A stretch of DNA of 64,000 nt. Origin: Aggregatilineales bacterium. Its GTDB lineage: Bacteria; Chloroflexota; Anaerolineae; Aggregatilineales; Ch27. The DNA lies in contig JARKNX010000097.1 of assembly GCA_029976025.1 (NCBI GenBank), positions 1 to 64,000 on the forward strand, given 5' to 3'. Of the stretch, positions 23,653-31,259 are shown in pieces. The number at the start of each line of letters is the position of its first letter. Positions within the stretch are counted from its first letter, which is position 1. Under the pieces are notes generated by a model that was not told the DNA's origin, did no database searches, and was given only the letters and a program-made list of their open reading frames with translations. Made by a program: the position numbers and the translations under genes.

Positions 23653-24852
23653 ATGAAAGAGTGTGGTGTGCACAAAAAACGCTTCGTTGTGTTCATAACT
23701 GCCGGGGTGCTCTTGCTTCTGGCAGCCGCCTGCTCACCGGGGGGGACGCCCGCGCCTGCGCCGGAGATGAGCCAGGCGACCTATACCCATCCCAGCGGCG
23801 TATATTCGCTGGCGCTGCCCGGTTCCTGGACAGTCGGCGATCTGAGCGACGCCGCTGCGCTGGTGACGATGTTCGCGCCGCCCGGGGCCGATCAGCCGTC
23901 TCTGACTGCGGTGGTCATCCGGCTTAACTCCGCGCTGGATGAGACAGCCTTCGAGGCAGTGCGCGGCTCATTTCTGCGAGCGCCGTACAATGCCAGCCTC
24001 GATGTGCTGGATCAGGCCCCGATGGCTGATCGGAGCTGGCGGGCTGCCGGCGTTCGCCACGCCGGAGGGCGGGCGATCCCGGTCAATGTTTTCATGCAGG
24101 CTGACGGCCCCTATTTTTCCGCGCTGGAGGTCGCTGTGCCGGCGGGGGACGCGCTGACCCTGGCGCTGCTGTCGCGCATCGTGAACAGCTACCGGGTCCA
24201 GCCAGAGGCCGATCGTCCGGCAGGGACTGTTGATGCGCTCCCGCCGCTGGACCCTGACCTGATGCTGGCGGCGGGCAACCTGTCTTTTGAGGACCTGTTC
24301 ACTGGCGCCGAGCCAGATGGCCGTTTCTATATCAGCGGTCAGGTCGCCAATCGCGCTTCTTACCCGGTCGAGATTGTCGCCCTGCGGGCGGCGCTGTATG
24401 ACTCAGCCGGGAATCTGGTGCAGGAGCAGACGGCTTCTGTGCCGCTGCCAGTGCTGCTGGATGGCGAATACGCCCCGTTTATGGTCCGCTTTGACGGTGC
24501 GCGGCCGGCCAGAGTCGCCCGTTACCGCTTGCAGGCTGAGGCACAGGAGGCGGGCGCAGCCGAGCTAACCCGCGTCGGAACCGGCTCCTTCGACTGGGAA
24601 GACCGGGCCGAATATGACGAAACCGGCCTGCTGCATATCCGGGGGACGATCTGGAATGCCGGCCCGGCCCCGGTGCGGGAAGCTCAGGCGGTGGCAACTC
24701 TGTTCGACGCAGCCAATCGGGCGATCGGCTACGTGTCTCAGGCAGTCGTGTCCGATGCGCTCGCGCCCGGCGAGTCGATTCGATTCGATCTGAGTGTTCC
24801 GGCGCTGGCAGCGGAGCCGGTGCGCTACCAGCTCGTGGTATTTGTGCCGTGA
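23653..24852 (+). CDS. Lipoprotein with two FxLYD-like domains
   Basis: A 399-residue predicted lipoprotein. The signal segment FVVFITAGVLLLLAAAC carries the lipobox, followed by a Pro-rich linker. A middle domain (about 45-200) begins YTHPSGVYSLALPGSWTVGD, a pattern seen in PsbP/LpqN-like folds. Two C-terminal repeats look like FxLYD domains: ISGQVANRASYPVEIVALRAALYDSAGN and IRGTIWNAGPAPVREAQAVATLFDAANR. The start could be ATG 23653 or the GTG five codons later; neither has a strong ribosome site. It is membrane-anchored outside the cell. It is upstream of the HAD gene by 30 bases and probably co-transcribed. Confidence 0.75.
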   Translation: MKECGVHKKRFVVFITAGVLLLLAAACSPGGTPAPAPEMSQATYTHPSGVYSLALPGSWTVGDLSDAAALVTMFAPPGADQPSLTAVVIRLNSALDETAFEAVRGSFLRAPYNASLDVLDQAPMADRSWRAAGVRHAGGRAIPVNVFMQADGPYFSALEVAVPAGDALTLALLSRIVNSYRVQPEADRPAGTVDALPPLDPDLMLAAGNLSFEDLFTGAEPDGRFYISGQVANRASYPVEIVALRAALYDSAGNLVQEQTASVPLPVLLDGEYAPFMVRFDGARPARVARYRLQAEAQEAGAAELTRVGTGSFDWEDRAEYDETGLLHIRGTIWNAGPAPVREAQAVATLFDAANRAIGYVSQAVVSDALAPGESIRFDLSVPALAAEPVRYQLVVFVP

Positions 24853-24882
24853 GCGGGGTCCTGTCCACTGGAGGGAGGCGGC

Positions 24883-25347
24883 ATGATCGCGCTTGATATT
24901 CCGGGCCGGGAAACGCTCCAACTGGAACATGCTGTCTTCGATGTAAACGGGACGCTGGCGGTGGATGGAGAATTGCTGCCCGGTGTGGCGGAGCGTATGC
25001 AGGCGCTGGCCGGACAATTGAGCCTGCACATGCTGACCGCCGATACTTACGGCAAACAGGCCAGTATTGATGAGACGGTGGGCTTCAAAGCCACTGTCGT
25101 CAGCCGGGACGCGGTGGAGAAAGCCGCCTATGTGCTGTCGCTGGGCGCTGACCGGGTGGTTGCCATCGGCAACGGCGCTAATGACGCCATCATGATGCAG
25201 TCGGCGGCCCTGAGCATTGCCGTGCTGGGCGCTGAAGGGCTGGCCGGCGCAGCGCTTAAAGCCGCCGATATTGTCGTGATTTCGATCAACGACGCGCTGG
25301 ACCTGCTGCTCAGGCCGGAGCGGCTGGTCGCCACCCTGCGCCGTTAG
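24883..25347 (+). CDS. HAD-like hydrolase, P-type-ATPase-like soluble form
   Basis: A 154-residue protein with the HAD core and no cap domain. Motif I is FDVNGTL near residue 19, motif II is the Thr in MLTADT, and motif IV is IGNGANDAIMM. The nucleophile Asp is present, but the second Asp of DxD, which acts as the general acid in phosphatases, is Asn. P-type ATPases also lack it (DKTGT), and the IGNGANDAIMM and ALKAADIVV segments match their P domain. It may therefore be a slow phosphatase or a regulatory protein. GGAGG precedes the ATG. It converges with the next gene, overlapping by four bases. Confidence 0.8.
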   Translation: MIALDIPGRETLQLEHAVFDVNGTLAVDGELLPGVAERMQALAGQLSLHMLTADTYGKQASIDETVGFKATVVSRDAVEKAAYVLSLGADRVVAIGNGANDAIMMQSAALSIAVLGAEGLAGAALKAADIVVISINDALDLLLRPERLVATLRR

Positions 25348-25964
25348 TTGACGGGCTGCGCCGTGAGCTGCTCCAGCGGGATTTCCGCCGTGGGCGGATG
25401 TTCGGCGGTGGGCGCTTCAACGGGCGTGGCCGCCGGGGCCGGACCTGTCGGCTGGAGCGCGAACAGGTCGCCAATCAGGCGCTGCAGCGATGCGGGAATA
25501 TGGCCATCCACGGTGGTGACGGACTGGCTTGCGCCGTCGCGCTGAACGCGAATCTCATAGGCGAAAGTGTCGGCGCCCGGCGCAATCGGCCCGTAATGGG
25601 ACTCCAGCCGGAAGAACCCCATCGCTTTAATCTGATCGTTGAACGCGAAAAGGACATTCTCGCCGACGCTGCCCACTGCAGCCCCGTCGATGATGAGCGC
25701 GCCGTCGCCGAGCACGGTCACTGTGTGTTCCTGGCCGAGGATGCCCCCGGAGCGGATCACGGTGAGCTCGTCGAAGATCACGTTTTCGCTGGGGTCCTCA
25801 GTGCCGAGCGGCGTTGGCGTCGGCACCGGCGTCGCCGTGGGGCCTTCCGTCGGGGCGGCCAGCAGCGCCGGCCTGTCGCCGCCGGTGGGCGCCGGCGGCT
25901 GTCCGCAGGCGGCCAGGCCGAGGAGTAAGATTGCAGTCAGAAGCAGCGCCCTTCTGTTTCGCAT
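25344..25964 (-). CDS. Small predicted lipoprotein
   Basis: A 206-residue protein with a classic lipoprotein signal (MRNRRALLLTAILLLGLAAC) and a long Pro/Thr-rich linker (PTEGPTATPVPTPTPLG), a style common in Chloroflexota lipoproteins. The folded part (about 65-170) has beta strands such as VIFDELTVIRSGG, HTVTVLGDGALIIDGAAVG and FAYEIRVQRDGASQSVTTVDG, ending in a second low-complexity tail. No known domain was recognised. It is exported and membrane-anchored. The stop overlaps the convergent HAD gene by four bases. Confidence 0.7.
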   Translation of the reverse strand: MRNRRALLLTAILLLGLAACGQPPAPTGGDRPALLAAPTEGPTATPVPTPTPLGTEDPSENVIFDELTVIRSGGILGQEHTVTVLGDGALIIDGAAVGSVGENVLFAFNDQIKAMGFFRLESHYGPIAPGADTFAYEIRVQRDGASQSVTTVDGHIPASLQRLIGDLFALQPTGPAPAATPVEAPTAEHPPTAEIPLEQLTAQPVN

Positions 25965-26090
25965 AGCTGTGCCCTTTATTTCCTCAGAGCGCCGGACGTG
26001 CGCGATGCTGCCCTGGCCCGGCGCGATTCTGCCTAGAGGGTAGCATCACCCGGGGGCGCTGGCAAATGGCGCTGACCGGCGACAGGCTTC

Positions 26091-26119
26091 TTGTTTAGCG
26101 GCGCGATCTGGGTTAGTGT
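26091..26119 (+). promoter_or_regulatory. Candidate promoter of the ferredoxin-reductase operon
   Basis: TTGTTT (26091-26096) and TAGTGT (26114-26119) are 17 bases apart in the 306-base divergent gap between the lipoprotein and ferredoxin genes. The match is moderate. Nothing else is evident in this gap beyond the GGGGAGG ribosome site before 26271. Confidence 0.35.
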
Positions 26120-26270
26120 AAGTTGTATGCACACAGGGCATCCGGGGAGGTGCAGGGCGTCTTGCTGTGGACGCCGGAGTCTTTCACGGATGCCGCCGCC
26201 AGTGACTCGCCGGACGTGCGGTGCGAGCTACAGCCTTAGCCGTGATTACCATTAGTGGGGAGGCCCAACA

Positions 26271-26498
26271 ATGACGAACCCATCCCGTTCTCACATCCTG
26301 ATCATGGTTAACCGCGATCGGTGCGGAATCTGCGGCTGCTGCGTGCCGGTTTGTCCGCCCGATGCTATGGTGTTGCATGACGCCCATCTGGATATCGATC
26401 ATGACACGTGCACGGAGTGTCTGAAGTGCATCCCTGTTTGCCCGACGAACGCGCTGTACCAGGTGCCGGCGGATTCCGTTCTGTTGAGGAGGACCTGA
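26271..26498 (+). CDS. 2[4Fe-4S] ferredoxin
   Basis: A 75-residue bacterial-type ferredoxin with two Cys motifs: CGICGCCVPVCPP near 19-31 and CTECLKCIPVCPT near 49-61. Each follows CxxCxxCxxxCP and would hold one [4Fe-4S] cluster; the first motif has an additional Cys (CGCC). It is cytosolic. GGGGAGG precedes the ATG by seven bases. The stop is one base before the start of the geranylgeranyl reductase gene, so the two are made together and the ferredoxin is most likely the electron donor to that flavoprotein. Confidence 0.95.
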   Translation: MTNPSRSHILIMVNRDRCGICGCCVPVCPPDAMVLHDAHLDIDHDTCTECLKCIPVCPTNALYQVPADSVLLRRT

Positions 26499-26499
26499 C

Positions 26500-27687
26500 A
26501 TGCTCCGTGAGGAATACGATCTGCTGGTTGTGGGGGGCGGGCCGGGGGGGTCTACCGCAGCCCTGGTCGGCGCGCGCGAAGGGCTGAAGGTGCTGCTGGT
26601 GGACAAACGGCAGGAGATCGGCACGCCGGTGCGCTGCGCCGAAGCCCTGGGGTTCGAGCAGCTTGAGCCTTACATCGCCGTTGATGACCGGTGGATCGCC
26701 GCCTGGATTGACGCCTTTCGGATCGTGGGGCCGTCCGGCAAATCCGTCCGTGTGCCGCCGACCTCGCCGACGGCGGTTGTTGAGCGCAAAATCTTCGACC
26801 GCGAGCTGGCGAATGAGGCGGCGCGGGCCGGGGCAACTGTTCGCGCCATGACCCGCGTCACCGATGTGATCAGGCAGGACGGCTATGTTGTCGGCGCGAA
26901 GATGATCAGCCTGGGCCGGGAGATGGAAGTCCGGGCGAAGATCACGATTGCCGCCGACGGCGCTGAATCCCAGATCGGGCGCTGGGCCGGGATGAAGACA
27001 ACGCCGCGCCTGGAGGAATACTATTCAGCGGCGCAGTACCTGCTGGGCGGAATCAGGCTGGAGGATCCTCGCGAGTGCCAGTACCATGTGGGGAACGAGG
27101 TCGCGCCCGGCGGGTATGCCTGGGTCTTCCCCAAAGGGCCGGACAAAGCCAATGTCGGGCTTGTGATCACGCTGACTCATGAGAAGCACGGGCGCAGCGC
27201 CCAGGAATACCTCAACGCTTTCGTCGAGCGCCTCTATCCGGAGGCGTCGATCCTGACGATGAATCTGGGCGGCATCCCGGTGGGTGGCACGCTCAAGGAT
27301 ATTGTGGGGGATGGCATTATGCTGGTCGGCGATGCCGCGCACCAGGCGGAGCCAGTCACCGGCGGCGGGATTAATCTGGCGATGTTCGCCGGCGACATGG
27401 CGGCGAAAGTGGCGGCGACGGCGATTCGCAGCGGCGACTGGTCCAGAAAGAAGCTGGAGGCATACCCTGCCGCCTGGAACAAGGAGCATGGCCGGGCGGT
27501 CGGCGCGATGGCTAAAGCGCGCCAGATCGTGCTGAAGTTCGAGGATAAGCGCTACGACAAGCTGGTTGACCTCGCCGCCGATCTGCCGCTGGATAAAATG
27601 AGCGCGACGGATATCATCCTGGCGGTGCTGCGGCACGACCCGTCGCTGCTGCTGTACGCGCGGGGGTTCATCATCCCCGGGATCTGA
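26500..27687 (+). CDS. Geranylgeranyl reductase family flavoprotein
   Basis: A 395-residue FAD-dependent reductase. It has the dinucleotide motif LLVVGGGPGGSTAALVGAREG near residue 8, PVRCAEALG near 43 typical of archaeal-type geranylgeranyl reductases, the GD motif IMLVGDAAHQAEPVTGGGINLA near 275, and the substrate-side YAWVFPKGPDKANVGLV. These enzymes saturate double bonds of isoprenoid chains, as in archaeal lipids, chlorophyll or menaquinone tails. With a dedicated ferredoxin one base upstream, reduction of a menaquinone or polyprenyl side chain is the most economical proposal. It could also be a related flavoprotein of other specificity. No lipid-biosynthesis genes are adjacent. Confidence 0.9.
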   Translation: MLREEYDLLVVGGGPGGSTAALVGAREGLKVLLVDKRQEIGTPVRCAEALGFEQLEPYIAVDDRWIAAWIDAFRIVGPSGKSVRVPPTSPTAVVERKIFDRELANEAARAGATVRAMTRVTDVIRQDGYVVGAKMISLGREMEVRAKITIAADGAESQIGRWAGMKTTPRLEEYYSAAQYLLGGIRLEDPRECQYHVGNEVAPGGYAWVFPKGPDKANVGLVITLTHEKHGRSAQEYLNAFVERLYPEASILTMNLGGIPVGGTLKDIVGDGIMLVGDAAHQAEPVTGGGINLAMFAGDMAAKVAATAIRSGDWSRKKLEAYPAAWNKEHGRAVGAMAKARQIVLKFEDKRYDKLVDLAADLPLDKMSATDIILAVLRHDPSLLLYARGFIIPGI

Positions 27688-27721
27688 TCCGGGTCAACAG
27701 GGCGCGCACTTTTGCTGCCCT

Positions 27722-28621
27722 TCAGCGGGGCGGCAGGCAGTTCTGCTCCGGGTAGCACTGCATCATCATGATGTATGTCCCGGCGCTGCGGCCCGCCTGC
27801 CCGTTGATCCGCACCTTCCAGATGCCCGCCGCGTCGAGCTCGCATTGTAGAAACGAGAAGGCGCCCATATTCAGCAGCGGAAGCTGCGGCATCTCGATGC
27901 CTTCTATCCCGGCGGCGCTGCTGGCGACGCGATAACCGTCCGGGTCAATCAGGTCCAGCGAGCCGCGAGTATCGGCATCCTGGCTGACGGTGGCGAAGCC
28001 GATGCCGACGAACATCAGCGTCCCCGGGCGCCCGCTGAAACGGAATTCCTGCATTTCGCCGTCGCGAATATTGCCCGTGATCTGGGCGTTATGAGCCAGA
28101 GCGCCCGGCGTCGATGTCGCGGCGACAGGGTTGATCAGGTGGCGATCCATCTGGGCGGCCAGCGGCAGGCTGCCGACGCCGGGGATGTTGCGGAAGCCCC
28201 CCATCAGGTTGCCGATCAAAAAAAGGATGGCGCAGTTAAGCAGAGCGATGCTGATGACGGTCACCCCGGCCCACAGCAGTTTACGGCTGCTCAGACAGCC
28301 CCGTTTTTGTGACGCACGTGGGATGGAAGGACGGGCAGACAGGGGATTGTTTGACGCGGGTGGCGGGGCAGGTGGGATTGCCGCTTCCAGGCGTTCCAGA
28401 GCGGCGCGGGCGTCCGCGCGATCTGGCTGGAGCTTGAGCACAACGCGCAGGGCGACGCGCGCTTCCTCCTGGCTGGGGGCGGCCCGCGCCGCCAGCCACC
28501 AGGCGTCCACGTTGCGGCGATCGGCCGCCAGCACGGATTTGACCAGGCGGAGCGCTTCGACCTTTTGCCCGGCCCGGAACAGCCGTTCGGCTTCTTGAAG
28601 TGGCGAGTCGTGCGGGATCAT
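27722..28621 (-). CDS. Membrane protein with N-terminal TPR-like repeat
   Basis: A 299-residue protein. Residues 1 to about 80 contain two TPR-like helix pairs (LQEAERLFRAGQKVEALRLVKSVL and VDAWWLAARAAPSQEEARVALRVVLKLQPD). A Pro/Ser linker leads to a single membrane helix (LLWAGVTVISIALLNCAILFLIG near 120). The outside part of about 150 residues ends in a pre-peptidase-like beta domain (QEFRFSGRPGTLMFVGIGF, ADTRGSLDLIDPDGYRVAS, GIWKVRINGQAGRSAGTYIMMMQ). The ATG at 28621 follows GGTGAT; an ATG eight codons upstream has no better site. The function is unknown. Confidence 0.65.
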   Translation of the reverse strand: MIPHDSPLQEAERLFRAGQKVEALRLVKSVLAADRRNVDAWWLAARAAPSQEEARVALRVVLKLQPDRADARAALERLEAAIPPAPPPASNNPLSARPSIPRASQKRGCLSSRKLLWAGVTVISIALLNCAILFLIGNLMGGFRNIPGVGSLPLAAQMDRHLINPVAATSTPGALAHNAQITGNIRDGEMQEFRFSGRPGTLMFVGIGFATVSQDADTRGSLDLIDPDGYRVASSAAGIEGIEMPQLPLLNMGAFSFLQCELDAAGIWKVRINGQAGRSAGTYIMMMQCYPEQNCLPPR

Positions 28622-28805
28622 TTTATCACCCGTGTGAAACAACAAGCGGGGCCTGTGCGTATTTATTGTATTGGGGAATCACAATCGGCGATAACGGATC
28701 GGCCCGGATAGCGCCTCAGGGGGATTGTTACGCACGCCTCCTGCCGGGACGATACCCCCCTCAGGTGGCTGGTCAGCGCAGCGTCTCTGATTGAGGAGGA
28801 TGACC

Positions 28806-29138
28806 ATGTCTGTTCGCGTGCGAGGCGTGGTGTGGCTTGGCCTGATGTTTTTCATGGGCCTCATTGCCATATCTATTTGGACGGTTTCCTGGCTGGAAAT
28901 CCATCCGTTTTTGATGCTAATGCTCCTGCCTTTCGCCGCCGGCATCCTGACGATGTGGGTCTGGAGCAATTTGCGCGTGGGAATTCAGATGGGTGGGGCT
29001 GATCGGGCAAAACGGGAAGGGACGGATAAATACAAGCGGCCCGACTTCAGCCGCCTGACGCGGCTGGTCGAGGACCTGGACGAAGATGAGGCTATCGAGC
29101 TGGAGACACTGCTGTTGAGTCGCCGTCAGGGCGAATAA
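28806..29138 (+). CDS. Small two-helix membrane protein with acidic C-terminal motif (copy 1)
   Basis: A 110-residue protein with two membrane helices (VVWLGLMFFMGLIAISIWTVSW and FLMLMLLPFAAGILTMWVWSNL), a basic linker (RAKREGTDKYKRPDF) and a C-terminal acidic helix RLTRLVEDLDEDEAIELETLL. The same tail occurs in the genes at 29361 and 29736, so these are paralogues. The ATG at 28806 is chosen because GAGGAGG lies six bases upstream; an ATG at 28800 overlaps that site. I do not recognise the family. The tail resembles SHOCT-type short C-terminal modules in size but not in sequence. First gene of the small cluster leading to the SIS gene. Confidence 0.75.
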   Translation: MSVRVRGVVWLGLMFFMGLIAISIWTVSWLEIHPFLMLMLLPFAAGILTMWVWSNLRVGIQMGGADRAKREGTDKYKRPDFSRLTRLVEDLDEDEAIELETLLLSRRQGE

Positions 29139-29173
29139 GAAATCCTGGCTTGCCGGCAGGGGAGGAGAAGTCG

Positions 29174-29386
29174 ATGCGGAATATGACACGCAGGCTGACC
29201 GTCGGGCTGGTCTGGGCCGTGCTCATGATGGCCGGAATGGTGGGGCTGGCGAGCCTGGCAGCTGCGGACGGCATGCTGGCGCTTATGTTCATGACGCTCC
29301 TGGCGATTGTGGCGGCGGTCATCACCGCGGGCATCGCCTCGTTCGTGGGGCGTGCAAGGGATGGCCCGGGTGACCTTCATCAATGA
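29174..29386 (+). CDS. Small two-helix membrane protein
   Basis: A 70-residue protein, nearly all membrane: LTVGLVWAVLMMAGMVGLASLAA and LALMFMTLLAIVAAVITAGIASFV, then a short tail. GGAGGAG precedes the ATG at 29174. It lacks the acidic C-terminal motif of its neighbours, but a frame beginning at 29361, overlapping its end by 26 bases, supplies one. Either these are two coupled genes, or one gene has been split by a frameshift. It lies 35 bases downstream of copy 1. Confidence 0.55.
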   Translation: MRNMTRRLTVGLVWAVLMMAGMVGLASLAAADGMLALMFMTLLAIVAAVITAGIASFVGRARDGPGDLHQ

Positions 29387-29639
29387 TCATATGTTTCTGG
29401 CGATCAGCACAACGGCGGCGCTCATGCTCTCGGCGGAGATGGCCTCGACTCTGGTATGGACAGCGGCCGGGTGGGGGACACACAGGCCGCTGGCCGACGC
29501 AGAAAGCCGGGCCGGGAAGGCCAAGCGCAACCGCGAGGAGCAGCTTGAACGGCTGCTGGAACAACTTGACGAGGAGGATATCGTCGAGCTGGAAATGCTC
29601 CTTTCTGACCGCGAACAGACGTCATTCAGCCGGGATTAG
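29361..29639 (+). CDS. Small membrane protein with acidic C-terminal motif (copy 2, possibly frameshifted)
   Basis: A 92-residue frame. One moderately hydrophobic segment (FLAISTTAALMLSAEMASTLVWTAAGW) is followed by a basic linker and the helix LERLLEQLDEEDIVELEMLL, the closest match to the tail of copy 3. The ATG at 29361 has only AAGG directly adjacent; another ATG at 29391 has no site. Translation may depend on the overlapping upstream gene. The coding sense of the C-terminal part is well supported by the paralogues, but the true start is not. Confidence 0.55.
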   Translation: MARVTFINDHMFLAISTTAALMLSAEMASTLVWTAAGWGTHRPLADAESRAGKAKRNREEQLERLLEQLDEEDIVELEMLLSDREQTSFSRD

Positions 29640-29735
29640 CGATAGAATTAGGGGCGGCGGAAGGCGCGTCTTCCGCCCGGGACCGGCGGGGGGATTTCCG
29701 CGCCCCGGATCGCGCTGCCGGGGGGAGAAATAGCG

Positions 29736-30113
29736 ATGAGGGATTCGCGGATATTCTGGGCAGCCGCCATCACCGCGGTGATCTGGGTTGCGCTGACGGC
29801 TGTCTCGATTATATTCATGACACTCGGCGATGTGACTGCTCCGGGAGCAGCCGTTTTTATAGTGATCATGATGGGCCTGGGGATTGGGGCTACCATCCCG
29901 ATCTGGGGCTTCGCAACCAGCGCCGATCGCGCTTCTGCGCCGGAGGAGAGGACCGCTTCACGGACTGACTCGTATAAGTTCAAACGCGGCAGCCGGGAGC
30001 GTCTGGCGCGGCTGCTGGAGCAGATGGATGATGACGATATCGTTGAGCTGGAGTCGCTCTTGAGCCGGCCGCCTGAGAGCGATTTCGATGACGAAGATGT
30101 GCCGAGGCGTTGA
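29736..30113 (+). CDS. Small two-helix membrane protein with acidic C-terminal motif (copy 3)
   Basis: A 125-residue protein with two membrane helices (FWAAAITAVIWVALTAVSIIFMTL and AAVFIVIMMGLGIGATIPIWGF), a linker containing TDSYKFKRGSRE like the TDKYKRPDFS of copy 1, and the tail RLARLLEQMDDDDIVELESLL. An acidic end (ESDFDDEDVPRR) follows. GGGGAGA precedes the ATG. The tail is predicted to be cytosolic or external depending on orientation; the positive linker after helix 2 suggests that both ends are inside. It ends 18 bases before the SIS-domain gene. The function is unknown. Confidence 0.75.
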   Translation: MRDSRIFWAAAITAVIWVALTAVSIIFMTLGDVTAPGAAVFIVIMMGLGIGATIPIWGFATSADRASAPEERTASRTDSYKFKRGSRERLARLLEQMDDDDIVELESLLSRPPESDFDDEDVPRR

Positions 30114-30131
30114 TAGAACAGGAGAGATGAT

Positions 30132-31172
30132 TTGACCAGAACGCTCCTTGAACAAGAGATTTATGAACAACCCGCCGTGCTGGATGGCCTGCTGGCCCGG
30201 GAAACCGGGGCGGTGTCCCGCCTTGCGGCGGCTGTTCGCGCGGCGAATCCATCGTTTGTGCTGTTCGTGGCGCGCGGCTCGTCCAATAATGCGGCCGTGT
30301 ATGGCAAGTACGTGCTGGAAGCCTTCACCGGACTGCCAGTCGCGCTGGCTGCGCCGTCGGTGGCGACGTACTACGGCCGGCTGCCGCGCGTTGGTGGGGC
30401 GCTCGTGATCGGCGTCTCGCAAAGCGGGCGGGGGGAGGATGTGCGCGTCGTGGTGGAACAGGCGCGGGCACAGGGCGCGATTACGCTGGCCGTGACCAAC
30501 GATCCGGCCTCGCCGCTGGCCGCCGCTGCGGAGCACTGCATCCCCCTCCACGCCGGTGAGGAGCGCAGCCTGGCCGCCACCAAGACCTTCACCGCTCAGC
30601 TTGGCGTTATGGCGATGCTGGCCGCCCACCTGAGCGACGACTCCCGCCTTCAGGACGAGCTGAGCCGCCTGCCCGATCTGGTGAACGACGCGCTGACGCT
30701 CAGCGCCGACGTGCCCGGGCGGGCGGAGCGCTATCGCTATATGACTCAGTGCGTCACGCTGGGGCGCGGCTTCAACTTCGCGACGGCGTTTGAGCTGGCC
30801 CTCAAGCTCAAAGAGCTGACCTATATCGGGACAACGCCGTACAGTTCCGCCGACTTTCGGCATGGCCCGATCGCTCAGATAGAGGAGGGCTTCCCGGCGG
30901 TGGTCGCCGCGCCGTCCGGGGCCGTGTTCGAGGATATGGACGGTCTGCTGCGCGAGCTGGAGCGGCGTCGGGCGGAGCTGATCGTGATCAGCAACGTCGA
31001 AGAAGCTCTGGCTATGGCGCAGACGCCGCTGCCGATTCCCGAAGCGCCGGAATGGTTGTCGCCGATCGCGGCTGTCGTGCCGGGGCAGCTTCTGGCGCTG
31101 GGGCTGGCGGTGGCGAAAGGGTACGATGTCGATCACCCGCGCTCCCTGCAAAAGGTCACCAGCACGCGCTGA
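30132..31172 (+). CDS. SIS-domain sugar-phosphate isomerase/deaminase (GlmS isomerase-like)
   Basis: A 346-residue protein with two SIS domains (about 35-165 and 195-330), like the isomerase half of GlmS but without the glutaminase domain. The sugar-phosphate-binding motifs are ARGSSNNAA near 48, SQSGRGEDV near 97 and LAATKTFTAQL near 148. In the second domain, ALKLKELTYIGTTPYSSADFRHGP includes the catalytic Glu region. Related enzymes are glucosamine-6-phosphate deaminases (NagB-II) and fructosamine or galactosamine-6-phosphate (AgaS) enzymes. It starts at TTG 30132, five bases after GGAGA. A strong terminator follows. Confidence 0.88.
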   Translation: MTRTLLEQEIYEQPAVLDGLLARETGAVSRLAAAVRAANPSFVLFVARGSSNNAAVYGKYVLEAFTGLPVALAAPSVATYYGRLPRVGGALVIGVSQSGRGEDVRVVVEQARAQGAITLAVTNDPASPLAAAAEHCIPLHAGEERSLAATKTFTAQLGVMAMLAAHLSDDSRLQDELSRLPDLVNDALTLSADVPGRAERYRYMTQCVTLGRGFNFATAFELALKLKELTYIGTTPYSSADFRHGPIAQIEEGFPAVVAAPSGAVFEDMDGLLRELERRRAELIVISNVEEALAMAQTPLPIPEAPEWLSPIAAVVPGQLLALGLAVAKGYDVDHPRSLQKVTSTR

Positions 31173-31223
31173 GAGCGTATCAACCGCGCCCGTGACTGCC
31201 GGGCCGGGATAGATGCGCGATCT

Positions 31224-31259
31224 GGCCGGGGGAGCGCTCCCCCCGGCCGACTCTGTTTT
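31224..31259 (+). terminator. Terminator of the SIS gene
   Basis: GGCCGGGGG pairs with CCCCCCGGCC around AGCGCT, followed by GACTCTGTTTT. The hairpin is symmetric and may also serve the convergent eda gene. Confidence 0.75.
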
